Assembly (NCBI RefSeq): GCF_004353525.1
Contig: NZ_CP085524.1
Span: 2,997,001 to 3,061,000 of the forward strand
From: Zhaonella formicivorans
GTDB lineage: Bacteria; Bacillota; DUOV01; Zhaonellaceae
Length of the DNA stretch: 64,000 nt
Direction of reading: 5' to 3'
Positions 8,255 to 16,528 of the stretch are shown in pieces. The notes under the pieces are model-generated. The model was not told the origin of the DNA. It saw only the letters and a list, made by a program, of their open reading frames with translations, and ran no database searches. Every line of letters starts with the position of its first letter. Position 1 is the first letter of the stretch. A program made the position numbers and the translations under genes.

Positions 8255-9979
8255 ATGCTGGACAAAAAGCTGATGACTGAAGCTAAAAAATCCCGGCGTT
8301 TTCTAGCCCTGACCATAACCTTGGGAATGTTCACCGGTCTATTAACCGTGCTGCAAGCGGGCTATTTTGCTCGGGTAGTAAGTGGCGTTTTTCTTCGAGG
8401 GGAGGGGTTGAGGCAGGTTTGGCACTGGCTCATGTTTCTTTTAGCTGTCATTGTGCTGCGAGCCGGAAGTGCCTGGCTGGCGGAAGTAGTCGCTTACCGT
8501 GCTGCCGCCCGGATTAAAGAAGACTTGCGCCAGAGGCTATTGGCCCATCTTTTTGCTTTGGGACCGCTATATGCCCGGGGGGAGCGTACCGGTGAACTGG
8601 TCAATCTGGTGGTTGAGGGAGTCGAGTCGTTAGAGGCTTATTTTGCCCGCTATCTCCCCCAACTGGCTTTATCTGTCCTGGTACCTGTACTTATTCTGGG
8701 GTTCGTTTTTCCGCTGGATTTGCTTTCTGGTTTCATCATGTTATTTACTGCCCCCTTAATTCCCCTTTTTATGATTTTAATTGGAAAATGGGCAGACCAT
8801 CTTACCCAAAGACAATGGGATGACTTAAGCCGCATGAGCGCCCATTTCCTGGACGTTTTGCAAGGTCTCACCACCCTTAAAATCTTTGGCCGGAGCAAAG
8901 ACCAACTGGAAATAATAGCCAGGTTCAGTGACCGCTTCCGGGTAAGTACATTAGGGGTGCTGCGGGTAGCATTCCTTTCGGCACTGGTTTTGGAACTTTT
9001 CTCCACCATCAGTACCGCGCTGGTGGCAGTGGCTTTAGGACTGCGCCTGGTGTATGCCCGGATCACCTTCGAACAGGCCTTTTTTCTTTTGCTCCTGGCG
9101 CCTGAGTTTTACCTGCCGCTGCGCATGTTAGGTGCCCAGTTTCATGCAGGGCTCACCGGGGTTAGCGCCGCGAAACGGATTTATGAGGTGCTGGGACTGC
9201 TTCCGCCGGGGAACAGCCAGGGTAGTACCCCCTTGTCCACACAAGTGCAGCTTCACCTCACCTTTCAGGACGTCCATTATGCCTACGATGGTAACCGGCC
9301 GGCTTTGCAGGGGGTTTCTTTTAAAGTCCGGCCCGGGGAACGGGTGGCCCTGGTAGGTGCCAGCGGGTCGGGAAAAAGCACAGTAGCCGGTTTACTGCTC
9401 CGCTTTATGGAACCGGACTCGGGCCGGATTACCGTAAATGGGATGCCGCTTAGAGAGCTGCCCGCCCAGGAGTGGCTGCGCCTGGTAGCATACGTACCTC
9501 AGCACCCCTACCTCTTTACCGGGACTGTGCGTGCTAACATCTCCCTGGGACAACCGGAAGCCTCCATGGAGGAGGTAATAGCAGCAGCCAAACTGGCGAG
9601 AGCTCATGACTTTATCTGCAGCCTGCCGCAGGGGTATGATACTCCCCTAGGCGAAAGGGGAATGGGGCTGAGCGGCGGTCAGGCCCGGCGCATCGCTATT
9701 GCTCGAGCTTTCCTTAGAAATGCGCCACTGCTGCTTCTGGATGAAGCTACTGCCGGCCTGGACCCGGAAAATGAGCAGGAAATTGAGGCGGCTCTGGACT
9801 CCCTGATGCAGGGCCGTACAGCGCTGATCATTGCCCACCGGCTTTCTACAGTCCGGCGGGCTGACCGGGTGCTGGTGCTGGATAAGGGAAGGGTTGCGGA
9901 AGCAGGGAAACATGAGGAGCTGATGCAGAGGGAAGGAATTTATTACCACCTTGTAACCGCGTTTGGAGGTGCAGCATGA
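8255..9979 (+). CDS. cydD: Thiol reductant ABC exporter subunit CydD
   Basis: Half of the CydDC heterodimeric ABC exporter, which moves cysteine or glutathione-like thiols out of the cytoplasm and is needed to assemble cytochrome bd. The N-terminal region of about 320 residues has the transmembrane segments. The ATPase domain follows, with Walker A GASGSGKST, signature LSGGQ, Walker B LLLLDEAT and H-loop HRLST. At 574 residues it is full length. ATG at 8255 has the better distance from GGAGG than ATG at 8252. It overlaps cydC by four bases (ATGA). Confidence 0.94.
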   Translation: MLDKKLMTEAKKSRRFLALTITLGMFTGLLTVLQAGYFARVVSGVFLRGEGLRQVWHWLMFLLAVIVLRAGSAWLAEVVAYRAAARIKEDLRQRLLAHLFALGPLYARGERTGELVNLVVEGVESLEAYFARYLPQLALSVLVPVLILGFVFPLDLLSGFIMLFTAPLIPLFMILIGKWADHLTQRQWDDLSRMSAHFLDVLQGLTTLKIFGRSKDQLEIIARFSDRFRVSTLGVLRVAFLSALVLELFSTISTALVAVALGLRLVYARITFEQAFFLLLLAPEFYLPLRMLGAQFHAGLTGVSAAKRIYEVLGLLPPGNSQGSTPLSTQVQLHLTFQDVHYAYDGNRPALQGVSFKVRPGERVALVGASGSGKSTVAGLLLRFMEPDSGRITVNGMPLRELPAQEWLRLVAYVPQHPYLFTGTVRANISLGQPEASMEEVIAAAKLARAHDFICSLPQGYDTPLGERGMGLSGGQARRIAIARAFLRNAPLLLLDEATAGLDPENEQEIEAALDSLMQGRTALIIAHRLSTVRRADRVLVLDKGRVAEAGKHEELMQREGIYYHLVTAFGGAA

Positions 9980-11706
9980 GTATTTTTCTTAGACTTATCA
10001 AGCTGTTGGCTCCTAGCTGGAAATCCATGCTGTTGGCCACTATCTTGGCCTCTTTAACTGTTGGCAGCAATGTGGGCCTCTTGGCCGCTTCCGCCTATCT
10101 CATCTCATGCGCGGCGCTGCACCCTCCGGTACTGGATTTAATGCCATTAATCGTAGGCGTGCGTTTTTTTGGCATTTCCCGGGCTGTTTTCCGTTATTTG
10201 GAGCGCTACGTTTCCCACGATGTTACTTTCAGGATTCTCAAGGAAGTGCGGGTTTGGTTTTACGTGCGGCTGGAGCCTTTGGCACCACAAGTGTTTAAGA
10301 ATTACAGGAGCGGTGAGCTTTTAAGCGGCATAGTGGCCGATGTGGAAACGCTGAAGGATTTCTACCTGCGGGTTTTGGCACCCCCTCTTATGGCTCTGCT
10401 GGTACTTCCGGTAACGTTTCTCTTTCTGGCCCGCCATGATCTTAAACTAGGGTTGGCACTGCTCCCGTTCTTCTTGTTGGCCGGGATTGGAGCGCCGCTG
10501 GGAGTAAGGGTTTTGAGCCGGGGAATAGGCAGCAGGATGGTGGGGATAAAATCTGCCCTCAATGCTCATCTGGTGGATTGCATTCAGGGAATGACTGAGC
10601 TTGCTGCTTTCGGTCAGGAGAAAAGGCATCTCGCGGTGGCTCGGGAGCTGGGCTGTGAATTGGTACTCCAGCAGGGAAAGGCTGCGGGATTGTCGGGGCT
10701 TTCCACTGCTTTGACAGGCTTGAGTTCGAACCTGGCTTTATGGTCCATATTGGTGCTGTCTATTCGGGCGGTGGAAAGCGGCCAACTCAAAGGAACTTAT
10801 TTGGCTATGCTAGCTTTAGCTGCTTTTGGCAGCTTTGAGGCGATAGCTCCTTTGCCACTTGCCTGGCGGCATTTGGAGGAAAGCTTGGCGGCAGCCCGAC
10901 GGCTTTTCCAGATTAGCGATGGGGGACCGGCGGTACCAGACTCTCCTGAAGGAAACATTAGGCCCCAAGGTTATGATTTAAAGGTGAAAAACTTAAGCTT
11001 TCGCTATGATGACCATGGACCTTGGGTTCTGCAGGATATAAATCTGGAGCTGCCAGCGGGAAAACGGGTGGCAGTAGTGGGCCCCAGCGGTGCAGGTAAA
11101 AGCACTCTGGTCAACTTACTTTTACGCTTCTGGGACTGTGAGGAAGGAACAATCCTTTTAGGGGGGCGCCAGCTTAAGGATTATCCCCAGGAAGAAGTGC
11201 GGCGGCTTTTTAGCGTGGTTAGCCAGCATACCTACCTTTTCAACGTCACCGTCCGGGAAAACCTGCTTCTGGCGAGGCCTACGGCCAGCCAGGAAGAGAT
11301 GTTCCAGGCTGCCCGGGAGGCCCGTATCCATGAGTTTATTCAAAGTCTGCCTCAAGGCTATGATACCTACGTTGGGGAAGGGGGATTCAAGCTTTCCGGT
11401 GGCCAGCGCCAGCGGGTGGCTATTGCCCGAGCGCTTCTAAGGAACGCCCCAATTTTGGTGCTGGATGAGGTTACAACCGGACTGGATGCGGTTACCGAGC
11501 GGGAAGTATGGGATGCGCTCAGGAATGTGATGCAGGGACGGACCACCCTGGTGATTACTCACCACCTGGCGGGTTTGGAAGATATGGATGAGATTATAGT
11601 TCTACAGGGGGGCCGGGCTGTAGAGCGGGGCACGGAGCAGGAACTGTTAAAGCAAGGCGGACTTTACCGCCAGATGTGGGAACTGCAGCACCAGGTATTG
11701 AGATAA
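9976..11706 (+). CDS. cydC: Thiol reductant ABC exporter subunit CydC
   Basis: Partner of CydD in the thiol exporter. Transmembrane domain of about 330 residues, then an ATP-binding domain with Walker A GPSGAGKST, signature LSGGQRQR, Walker B LVLDEVTTG and H-loop HHLAG. The Walker B neighbourhood (DEVT) and H-loop differ slightly from CydD (DEAT, HRLS), as expected for an asymmetric heterodimer. It is 576 residues long. It is translationally coupled to cydD and closes the cyd group. Confidence 0.94.
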   Translation: MSIFLRLIKLLAPSWKSMLLATILASLTVGSNVGLLAASAYLISCAALHPPVLDLMPLIVGVRFFGISRAVFRYLERYVSHDVTFRILKEVRVWFYVRLEPLAPQVFKNYRSGELLSGIVADVETLKDFYLRVLAPPLMALLVLPVTFLFLARHDLKLGLALLPFFLLAGIGAPLGVRVLSRGIGSRMVGIKSALNAHLVDCIQGMTELAAFGQEKRHLAVARELGCELVLQQGKAAGLSGLSTALTGLSSNLALWSILVLSIRAVESGQLKGTYLAMLALAAFGSFEAIAPLPLAWRHLEESLAAARRLFQISDGGPAVPDSPEGNIRPQGYDLKVKNLSFRYDDHGPWVLQDINLELPAGKRVAVVGPSGAGKSTLVNLLLRFWDCEEGTILLGGRQLKDYPQEEVRRLFSVVSQHTYLFNVTVRENLLLARPTASQEEMFQAAREARIHEFIQSLPQGYDTYVGEGGFKLSGGQRQRVAIARALLRNAPILVLDEVTTGLDAVTEREVWDALRNVMQGRTTLVITHHLAGLEDMDEIIVLQGGRAVERGTEQELLKQGGLYRQMWELQHQVLR

Positions 11707-11877
11707 AGAAAACTTGGCTTACACCAAGCTTTAAAGCTGGTGGAAGCCCTAGTTGCACTTATGCAGGTAAAAATAAAATATTTCTGGTCTGTCAAGGTTT
11801 AGCTTTGCTAAAATGAATATAGCAAATTCTTTTTTGGAATCATTATGTTGAATCCTAGAGTAGGAAGTGATTAGTGT
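11707..11877. other. Intergenic gap with one small dyad
   Basis: The gap holds a perfect inverted repeat TTTAGC-TTT-GCTAAA at 11798-11812 and a short CTTGG/CCAAG hairpin near 11713-11728. No convincing promoter or terminator could be fixed. Confidence 0.35.
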
Positions 11878-12837
11878 ATGACTGATTTAGCCACAGCGGC
11901 CCGGGTGGTGCTGGGCGACTGCATGGGAGTCAAAGCAGGGGAAAAGGTGCTGGTGGTAGTGGATACCCCGCTCAGGAATATCGGGCAGGTGTTGCTCCAG
12001 GCGGCGGTGGAAAAAGAAGCGGAGGCCGTCTACATGGAGATGCTTCCCCGGGAAAGCAATGGCCAGGAGCCTCCCCGGCAGGTGGCGGCAGCCATGTTGG
12101 AAGCTGATGTAGTGCTTATGGCAACCTCCAAATCCTTATCTCATACCAGGGCCAGGAAAGAAGCCAACAACCGGGGAGCACGGGTGGCCTCGCTGCCTGG
12201 TTTGACGGAAGAGGTAATGGCCCGTACCTTAAGTTCGGGCTACGGCCACATTGCCGACCTCTGCAGGCTTTACGCAGCCAAAATAACGGGAGCACGGGAA
12301 GTCAGGATTACCACCGCAAAAGGAACGGATTTAATATTCTCCCTGGAAGGCCGCATGGGTGTAGCTGATACAGGTTTACTTCATGCTCCGGGGGCTTTCG
12401 GCAATTTGCCGGCCGGGGAGGCTTATATCGCCCCGCTGGAGGGCACGGCGCAAGGAATCCTGGTGGTTGACGGCTCTATGGCAGGGGTGGGCCTCATCCA
12501 GGAGCCTATTAAAATTAAGGTGGAAAACGGACTGGCAACGGAGATAACAGGCGGCGAAGAGGCTAAGAAACTCAACGCCCTGATGGAAAAACACGGGCAA
12601 AAAGCCCGCAACATTGCCGAGCTGGGCATCGGCCTGAACGACCAGGCGAAGATTACCGGGGTGGTCCTGGAGGATGAAAAGGCCTTGGGAACCATCCATA
12701 TTGCCCTGGGCGATAACAGCACCTTTGGCGGCACGGTGGAAGTTGACAGCCACCTGGACGGCATTGTATTAAACCCCACAGTAACTGTGGACGGGGAAGT
12801 TATAATCGAAAACGGAAAGTTGCAACTGCACAAATAG
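11878..12837 (+). CDS. M29-type aminopeptidase (leucyl aminopeptidase-like)
   Basis: Predicted metal-dependent aminopeptidase related to peptidase family M29. The N-terminal half (VLGDCMGVKAGEKVLVVVD) is the substrate-side domain. The C-terminal half carries the metal-ligand regions NIAELGIGLND, GTIHIALGDNSTFGG and DSHLDGIVLNPTVTVDG, which match the Glu/His/Asp pattern of the family. At 319 residues it is shorter than classical M29 enzymes of about 400, like many clostridial annotations of this type. Substrate is unknown. It stands alone between the cyd genes and a minus-strand gene and is followed by a hairpin. Confidence 0.78.
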   Translation: MTDLATAARVVLGDCMGVKAGEKVLVVVDTPLRNIGQVLLQAAVEKEAEAVYMEMLPRESNGQEPPRQVAAAMLEADVVLMATSKSLSHTRARKEANNRGARVASLPGLTEEVMARTLSSGYGHIADLCRLYAAKITGAREVRITTAKGTDLIFSLEGRMGVADTGLLHAPGAFGNLPAGEAYIAPLEGTAQGILVVDGSMAGVGLIQEPIKIKVENGLATEITGGEEAKKLNALMEKHGQKARNIAELGIGLNDQAKITGVVLEDEKALGTIHIALGDNSTFGGTVEVDSHLDGIVLNPTVTVDGEVIIENGKLQLHK

Positions 12838-12853
12838 TTACTCTTATAACAGT

Positions 12854-12874
12854 AGCCCGGCCTTATGCCGGGCT
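12854..12874 (+). terminator. Hairpin after the M29-type gene
   Basis: AGCCCGGC (12854-12861), CTTAT loop, GCCGGGCT (12867-12874). The stem is strong but no real T-run follows. Confidence 0.5.
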
Positions 12875-12895
12875 CAGACTTTAGGACCTATTATG

Positions 12896-13014
12896 AGCCT
12901 GCATGTATTATGAAGCGGGACTTGTTTCGCTCTAGGCTGGCAGCTTTGCTAGAGGTTAACGCGTGCGAGTTTGTCCATAGTGAAATAATACATGCGAGCT
13001 TTATCTACAGCGGG
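12896..13014. repeat. Dispersed inverted-repeat element, copy A
   Basis: The left arm has GCATGTATTAT (12901-12911) and the right arm its reverse complement ATAATACATGC (12984-12994). Beyond these, both arms share GGAC and TCGC blocks in matching order. A third, single arm at 32097-32150 shares AGCCTGCATGTATTAT exactly with the left arm. No coding frame is supported. This looks like a small non-autonomous mobile or REP-like repeat. Confidence 0.65.
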
Positions 13015-13019
13015 ACGTT

Positions 13020-13517
13020 TTATTCTAACTGGATGTAGGTCGTTTTGTTGCCGCAGTGCCCCAAAAATTTTTGGAAATCATTCGTAGATATGGTGAGAGT
13101 GGCTGTATTGACGTTGGGATGGAAGTTGACCTGCTCCGCCTCCATGATGTCGCTGTCGATTAATACTTCTACCTTTTTCTCTACATCGTTGACCAGGCCG
13201 AAGGGAGAAACGGCCCCCGCCTCGAGACCCAAATACTCGAAAAGTTTTTCTGCAGGAGCAAAACGCAGATTTTTTGCCTCCAACTGCCGGTATAACTGCT
13301 TAAAATCCAGCTTTTTTGAATTGACCAAAACTACCAAGTAGTAGTGCTCTTTATTTTTATCGCATAAAAATATATTTTTGCAGTGGGTGCCGGGAATACC
13401 TTTTTCATATTGCTTAGCTTCTTCCACCGTATAAACAGGGGGGTGCTCATGCCTGATATAAGGAATATTTAATTTTTCCAGATAAGCGTAAACTTTTTGT
13501 TCTCGCTGGCTAACCAT
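13020..13517 (-). CDS. Aminoacyl-tRNA deacylase, YbaK/PrdX-like
   Basis: Free-standing trans-editing domain of the YbaK/ProX family, which hydrolyses mischarged tRNA, typically Ala- or Cys-tRNA(Pro). The pattern EHPPVYTVEEA near residue 25-35, GTHCKNIFLCDK, YYLVVLVNSKKLDFKQL and VSPFGLVND follows the PrdX subgroup. At 165 residues it is full length. The start is ATG at 13517, nine bases from AAGGAG; a GTG at 13526 abuts the box. Which tRNA it edits cannot be told from sequence. Confidence 0.85.
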   Translation of the reverse strand: MVSQREQKVYAYLEKLNIPYIRHEHPPVYTVEEAKQYEKGIPGTHCKNIFLCDKNKEHYYLVVLVNSKKLDFKQLYRQLEAKNLRFAPAEKLFEYLGLEAGAVSPFGLVNDVEKKVEVLIDSDIMEAEQVNFHPNVNTATLTISTNDFQKFLGHCGNKTTYIQLE

Positions 13518-13795
13518 ATCTTCCACTCCTTGTTCCGGGTAAAGGTTTTTAACTGTATTATATTATACCAGAAAAGACTGCTAGTACGGTTTTGAGAGCG
13601 TTCCTTCTTGGGTTTATACGGACTAAATCCGACCGGCAGAAATTGTACTGATTAATTTGTTGGCGGTAGGAATAAGGCAACTTTTGCCGAAGTTTTTAAT
13701 TAGAAGTAGCGGTATGAAATTCAAAAGTTTGGAGGTGAAACGGTTTTCCTTTTGCTATCCGTTCCGAAAAAAGAGACAAGGAGTGTTTGTTTTAA
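13518..13795. other. Intergenic region between divergent genes
   Basis: A gap of 278 bases between the minus-strand deacylase and the small plus-strand gene. A GGAGGTGAAAC box at 13730-13740 is not followed by a convincing start. No known riboswitch was recognised. Confidence 0.3.
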
Positions 13796-14038
13796 ATGAA
13801 GTACACTGGCAAATATCTTGCAAAGATTGAGTCTATCAGAAATTCGGAAGAGTATAATGCATTTGTTCAGAGAGCCACTGAAGAGCATGGATATCAAGTT
13901 ACCGGCATGTTCAGGGCGGAAAACGGCAGGGCAGTATGCATCAACTGCGGAGGACACCTGGAAGGCACTGGTTCGGGAAGGTATCGCTGCGATTCCTGCG
14001 ATTCGGTTGCAATCAGAGCTTGGGTAGCAGAAGAATGA
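13796..14038 (+). CDS. Small zinc-ribbon protein of unknown function
   Basis: An 80-residue protein. Two CxxC knuckles, CINCGG and CDSCDS, are separated by about 15 residues in the C-terminal half, as in a zinc ribbon. The N-terminal half (EEYNAFVQRATEEHGYQVT) is probably helical. No family was recognised. The ATG at 13796 follows AAGGAGTG, and a good terminator lies just downstream, so it is probably a single-gene transcript. Nucleic-acid binding or a redox role are both possible. Confidence 0.6.
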   Translation: MKYTGKYLAKIESIRNSEEYNAFVQRATEEHGYQVTGMFRAENGRAVCINCGGHLEGTGSGRYRCDSCDSVAIRAWVAEE

Positions 14039-14076
14039 TAAGGGGTTGAACAGCAATAAATAACCATTGGGGATTA

Positions 14077-14112
14077 AACAGCTAGTGGACAGGGTTCATT
14101 AGCTGTTTTTTT
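14077..14112 (+). terminator. Intrinsic terminator after the zinc-ribbon gene
   Basis: AACAGCTA (14077-14084) pairs with TAGCTGTT (14100-14107), followed by a run of T to 14112. Confidence 0.85.
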
Positions 14113-14223
14113 ATGCGTTTTTTGTTAACTAAAGGTTACAGTGGCAGCTACTGTGGCTTTAAATTACGGGCTTACCAAAAAAGATCTGTTCAACAAGAAA
14201 GGAACGCCTGACGCATTCCTTTT

Positions 14224-14370
14224 TCAAATGTCGATTTGATGTTTGCCACAGCTCTTCCATGTTTTCACTTCCCGCGGCGACTTAACAGGTTGCCCGGAAG
14301 CGGACAGATCCAGCTCAGCTAATTCCTCTTGCTTTGTTTGGCATGTGCCGTCAAAAATGGTTTCCGGCAT
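14224..14370 (-). CDS. Small ORF of 48 residues, unknown
   Basis: Minus-strand ORF with ATG at 14370. AAAGGGGG lies six bases upstream, a strong ribosome-binding site. The predicted product is hydrophilic, with two cysteines (GTCQ and KSCGK) and no membrane segment. The start lies within the decayed end of the transporter remnant. No family was recognised. It is supported mainly by the ribosome-binding site. Confidence 0.4.
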   Translation of the reverse strand: MPETIFDGTCQTKQEELAELDLSASGQPVKSPREVKTWKSCGKHQIDI

Positions 14371-14685
14371 GTAATTCCCCCTTTGCTCTACTGGGGTAGT
14401 ATGCCCAAAAAGTGGAGGAATTATTTACCCAGCTTATGATGAGAAAGGCGCCAACGATAACCAGGAAGATGCTGGCCAGCAGTTTGGCTGAAAAATGCTC
14501 CGCTTTTCTTAAAAAAATCCAGCTTAAAGTAAGATGAAAAGGGGCGAAGTATTTTTCAAAGCCGCAGTCACGGAAACGGAACCGCCGGCAGAGAGTGCGA
14601 GGAAAACCATCAACATCCCGGTGGTGTTGCCAAAACCGCCGAGGGTAAAAATAAGACTCCTGCATGGAGTCGTAAAAATTGCCAT
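14351..14685 (-). pseudogene. Remnant of an EamA/DMT-family transporter
   Basis: From ATG at 14685 one frame reads LIFTLGGFGNTTG, then VSVTAALKNTSPLFILL, and stops at 14524. In another frame translation continues with SWIFLRKAEHFSAK and a last membrane helix (SIFLVIVGAFLIISW). Together these match the end of a drug/metabolite transporter: the ALKxTSPLF helix, the LFLR loop and the final helix. Loss of one T in the CTTTAAGC stretch near 14524-14530 would explain the break. Only about the last 75 codons remain, and the neighbouring gene starts at once, so this is a 5'-truncated, frameshifted remnant. A sequencing error could explain the frameshift but not the truncation. Confidence 0.7.
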
Positions 14686-14710
14686 GGTTCATGCTTGCCT
14701 GCGGCTTCTT

Positions 14711-15358
14711 TTACAAAAAGGAACGCTGCATGATGATTTGGCCCGGCGGGTTGACCACGAATTCTTGGTCCCATTCTCCTCGGACCAATTTGCGCAGTAA
14801 GCGCAGCGACCCCTCCCGTTCTGCGAAGTTTACTCCCAAGTATGCGGCAACTTCCCGGGCATAATCCCGGTACCGGTCCAGCCCCTCCAGCTCCGTATAG
14901 ATAAAAACTACGCGCTGGTAGTTGCTGTACATCTGATCAATAAAGGATTGGGCCAGCTCTTCGCCGTAGTCTTTGGCATACCGGCGGAACTCGGCAAGGG
15001 GCTCGGCTTCCTGGTCAATCCAACCTTTACTCAAATAAATGGTGGCGGGGAATTGTTCAAATTCCCGGTCATAAGCTGCTCTTGAGCCGAGGAGGAGGCT
15101 GATGCAGTCATGGGTTTTTGGCACCACCAGGGTATGTTTGGGCGATCTAAGATGGGCTGTGCCATTGGAACATAATCCATAACCGAAAAGCAGGGTGTCA
15201 AATTCCTGGGCTGCATCAATCCGCTGCTGCAGTTCCCTGGTTAATTTAGTAGGGACCCGGTGCAGCGCGTATTCCAGAAATTCGCATTCCAGTTCCGGAG
15301 GCTTCACCGCCAGCACCTCATCCTCCATAGTTTTGCAGGCAAAAATCTTACACTTCAT
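14711..15358 (-). CDS. DUF1638-family protein
   Basis: A 215-residue soluble protein recognisable as DUF1638: KIFACKTMEDEV at the start, FGYGLCSNGTAHLRSPKHTLVVPKTHDCISLLLGS in the middle and FIYTELEGLDRYRDYAREVA near the end. The conserved cysteines and histidine (LCSNGT, THDC) suggest metal binding. The family often lies near corrinoid methyltransferase genes in anaerobes, but none is visible here. Function is unknown. It is transcribed leftward toward the transporter remnant. Confidence 0.75.
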   Translation of the reverse strand: MKCKIFACKTMEDEVLAVKPPELECEFLEYALHRVPTKLTRELQQRIDAAQEFDTLLFGYGLCSNGTAHLRSPKHTLVVPKTHDCISLLLGSRAAYDREFEQFPATIYLSKGWIDQEAEPLAEFRRYAKDYGEELAQSFIDQMYSNYQRVVFIYTELEGLDRYRDYAREVAAYLGVNFAEREGSLRLLRKLVRGEWDQEFVVNPPGQIIMQRSFL

Positions 15359-15672
15359 AAATCTTTCCCTCTATGTCATCTTAGGTTATGCGTTTTTCTT
15401 TTACAACAAATTATGTCATAATTCAGATAATTGGCCGGAGTATATTATAAGTACATATATTAAGTACATATATTATAACTTGCAGTTCATTTCCTGCACA
15501 GGGAAAAAAACGGCATGTCAGGTAAAATACCTGTTTCTATTGGGCAAGTTTCCTGCCTAGACCATAAGCATAAAGCAATTGCCGGGCCTGGGTTATTACA
15601 AGTATATTTTTTTCCTAGAACTGCACAATATTTTAGGTGGTGAAGATTTAGACAAGTGGAAGGAGACAACCT
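15359..15672. other. Intergenic region before speD with a 13-base tandem repeat
   Basis: AAGTACATATATT occurs twice in direct tandem (15449-15461 and 15462-15474) in an AT-rich stretch. A short perfect hairpin, CAGGTA-AAA-TACCTG, follows near 15520-15535. This is probably the divergent control region of the DUF1638 gene and speD; no clear -35/-10 pair was fixed. Confidence 0.4.
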
Positions 15673-16500
15673 GTGAAAATTAAACCAATAAACAAGAAAT
15701 TGAAGCTCTATGGGTTTAATAACCTGACCAAAACGCTGAGCTTTAATTTGTATGACATCTGCTATACCTTAAGTCCTGAACACCAAAAGGAATATATTGA
15801 ATACATAGACGAGGAGTATAACGCGGACCGGTTAGTAAGCATTTTGACAGATGTGGCTAAAATCATCGGTGCCAACGTGCTCAACGTGGCCAACCAGGAC
15901 TATGACCCGCAAGGGGCAAGCGTTACCATGCTGGTGGCAGAAAATGAGGTGCTGCATGAACAGCCGGTGAATGTAGTTGATAATGAGTCACCGGGACCTT
16001 CGTCGGAAGCGGTTGTGGGACATTTGGACAAAAGCCATATTACAGTCCATACTTATCCGGAAAGCCATCCCTACAAAGGCATTAGCACGTTCCGTGCTGA
16101 CATAGACGTTTCCACTTGCGGCCAGATATCACCCCTTAAAGCCTTAAATTATTTAATCACCAGCTTTGAACCGGACATCGCCATTATCGATTACCGGGTC
16201 AGGGGGTTTACCCGGGATGTAAACGGCAAAAAATATTATATCGACCATAAGATTAACTCCATCCAAAACTATATGACCGGTAAAACCCGGGAACTATACC
16301 AGATGATCGATGTAAATATTTATCAGGAGAATATCTTTCATACCAAGATGATTCTTAAGGAATTCGATTTGGACCATTATTTATTCGGGACTGCCAAGAA
16401 AGAACTGCCACCGGCAGAACGGAAAAAAATCAAGCAGCGCATCAAAAAGGAAATGCTGGAAATATATTATGGTAAGAATATGCCGACAGTCAGGGGCTAA
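15673..16500 (+). CDS. speD: S-adenosylmethionine decarboxylase proenzyme
   Basis: Pyruvoyl enzyme that decarboxylates S-adenosylmethionine to supply aminopropyl groups for spermidine. [14 protein letters not shown] contains the self-cleavage site between Lys120 and Ser121; Ser121 becomes the pyruvoyl group. The 275-residue length is that of the long E. coli-type class rather than the 120-residue Bacillus type. The GTG start follows GGAAGGAG. It is 28 bases upstream of pdaD, so the two probably form a polyamine operon. Spermidine synthase is not in the window. Confidence 0.95.
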   Translation: MKIKPINKKLKLYGFNNLTKTLSFNLYDICYTLSPEHQKEYIEYIDEEYNADRLVSILTDVAKIIGANVLNVANQDYDPQGASVTMLVAENEVLHEQPVNVVDNESPGPSSEAVVGHLDKSHITVHTYPESHPYKGISTFRADIDVSTCGQISPLKALNYLITSFEPDIAIIDYRVRGFTRDVNGKKYYIDHKINSIQNYMTGKTRELYQMIDVNIYQENIFHTKMILKEFDLDHYLFGTAKKELPPAERKKIKQRIKKEMLEIYYGKNMPTVRG

Positions 16501-16528
16501 TTGAAAAATGTTTCGAGGAGTTGATTAT

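Noticed and set aside
13713-13829. Short ORF starting MKFKSLEVKRF before the zinc-ribbon gene
   Set aside because: It has a poor ribosome-binding site and overlaps the better-supported gene.
14534-14800. Plus-strand ORF of 88 codons
   Set aside because: It is antisense to the transporter remnant and the DUF1638 gene, with no ribosome-binding site.
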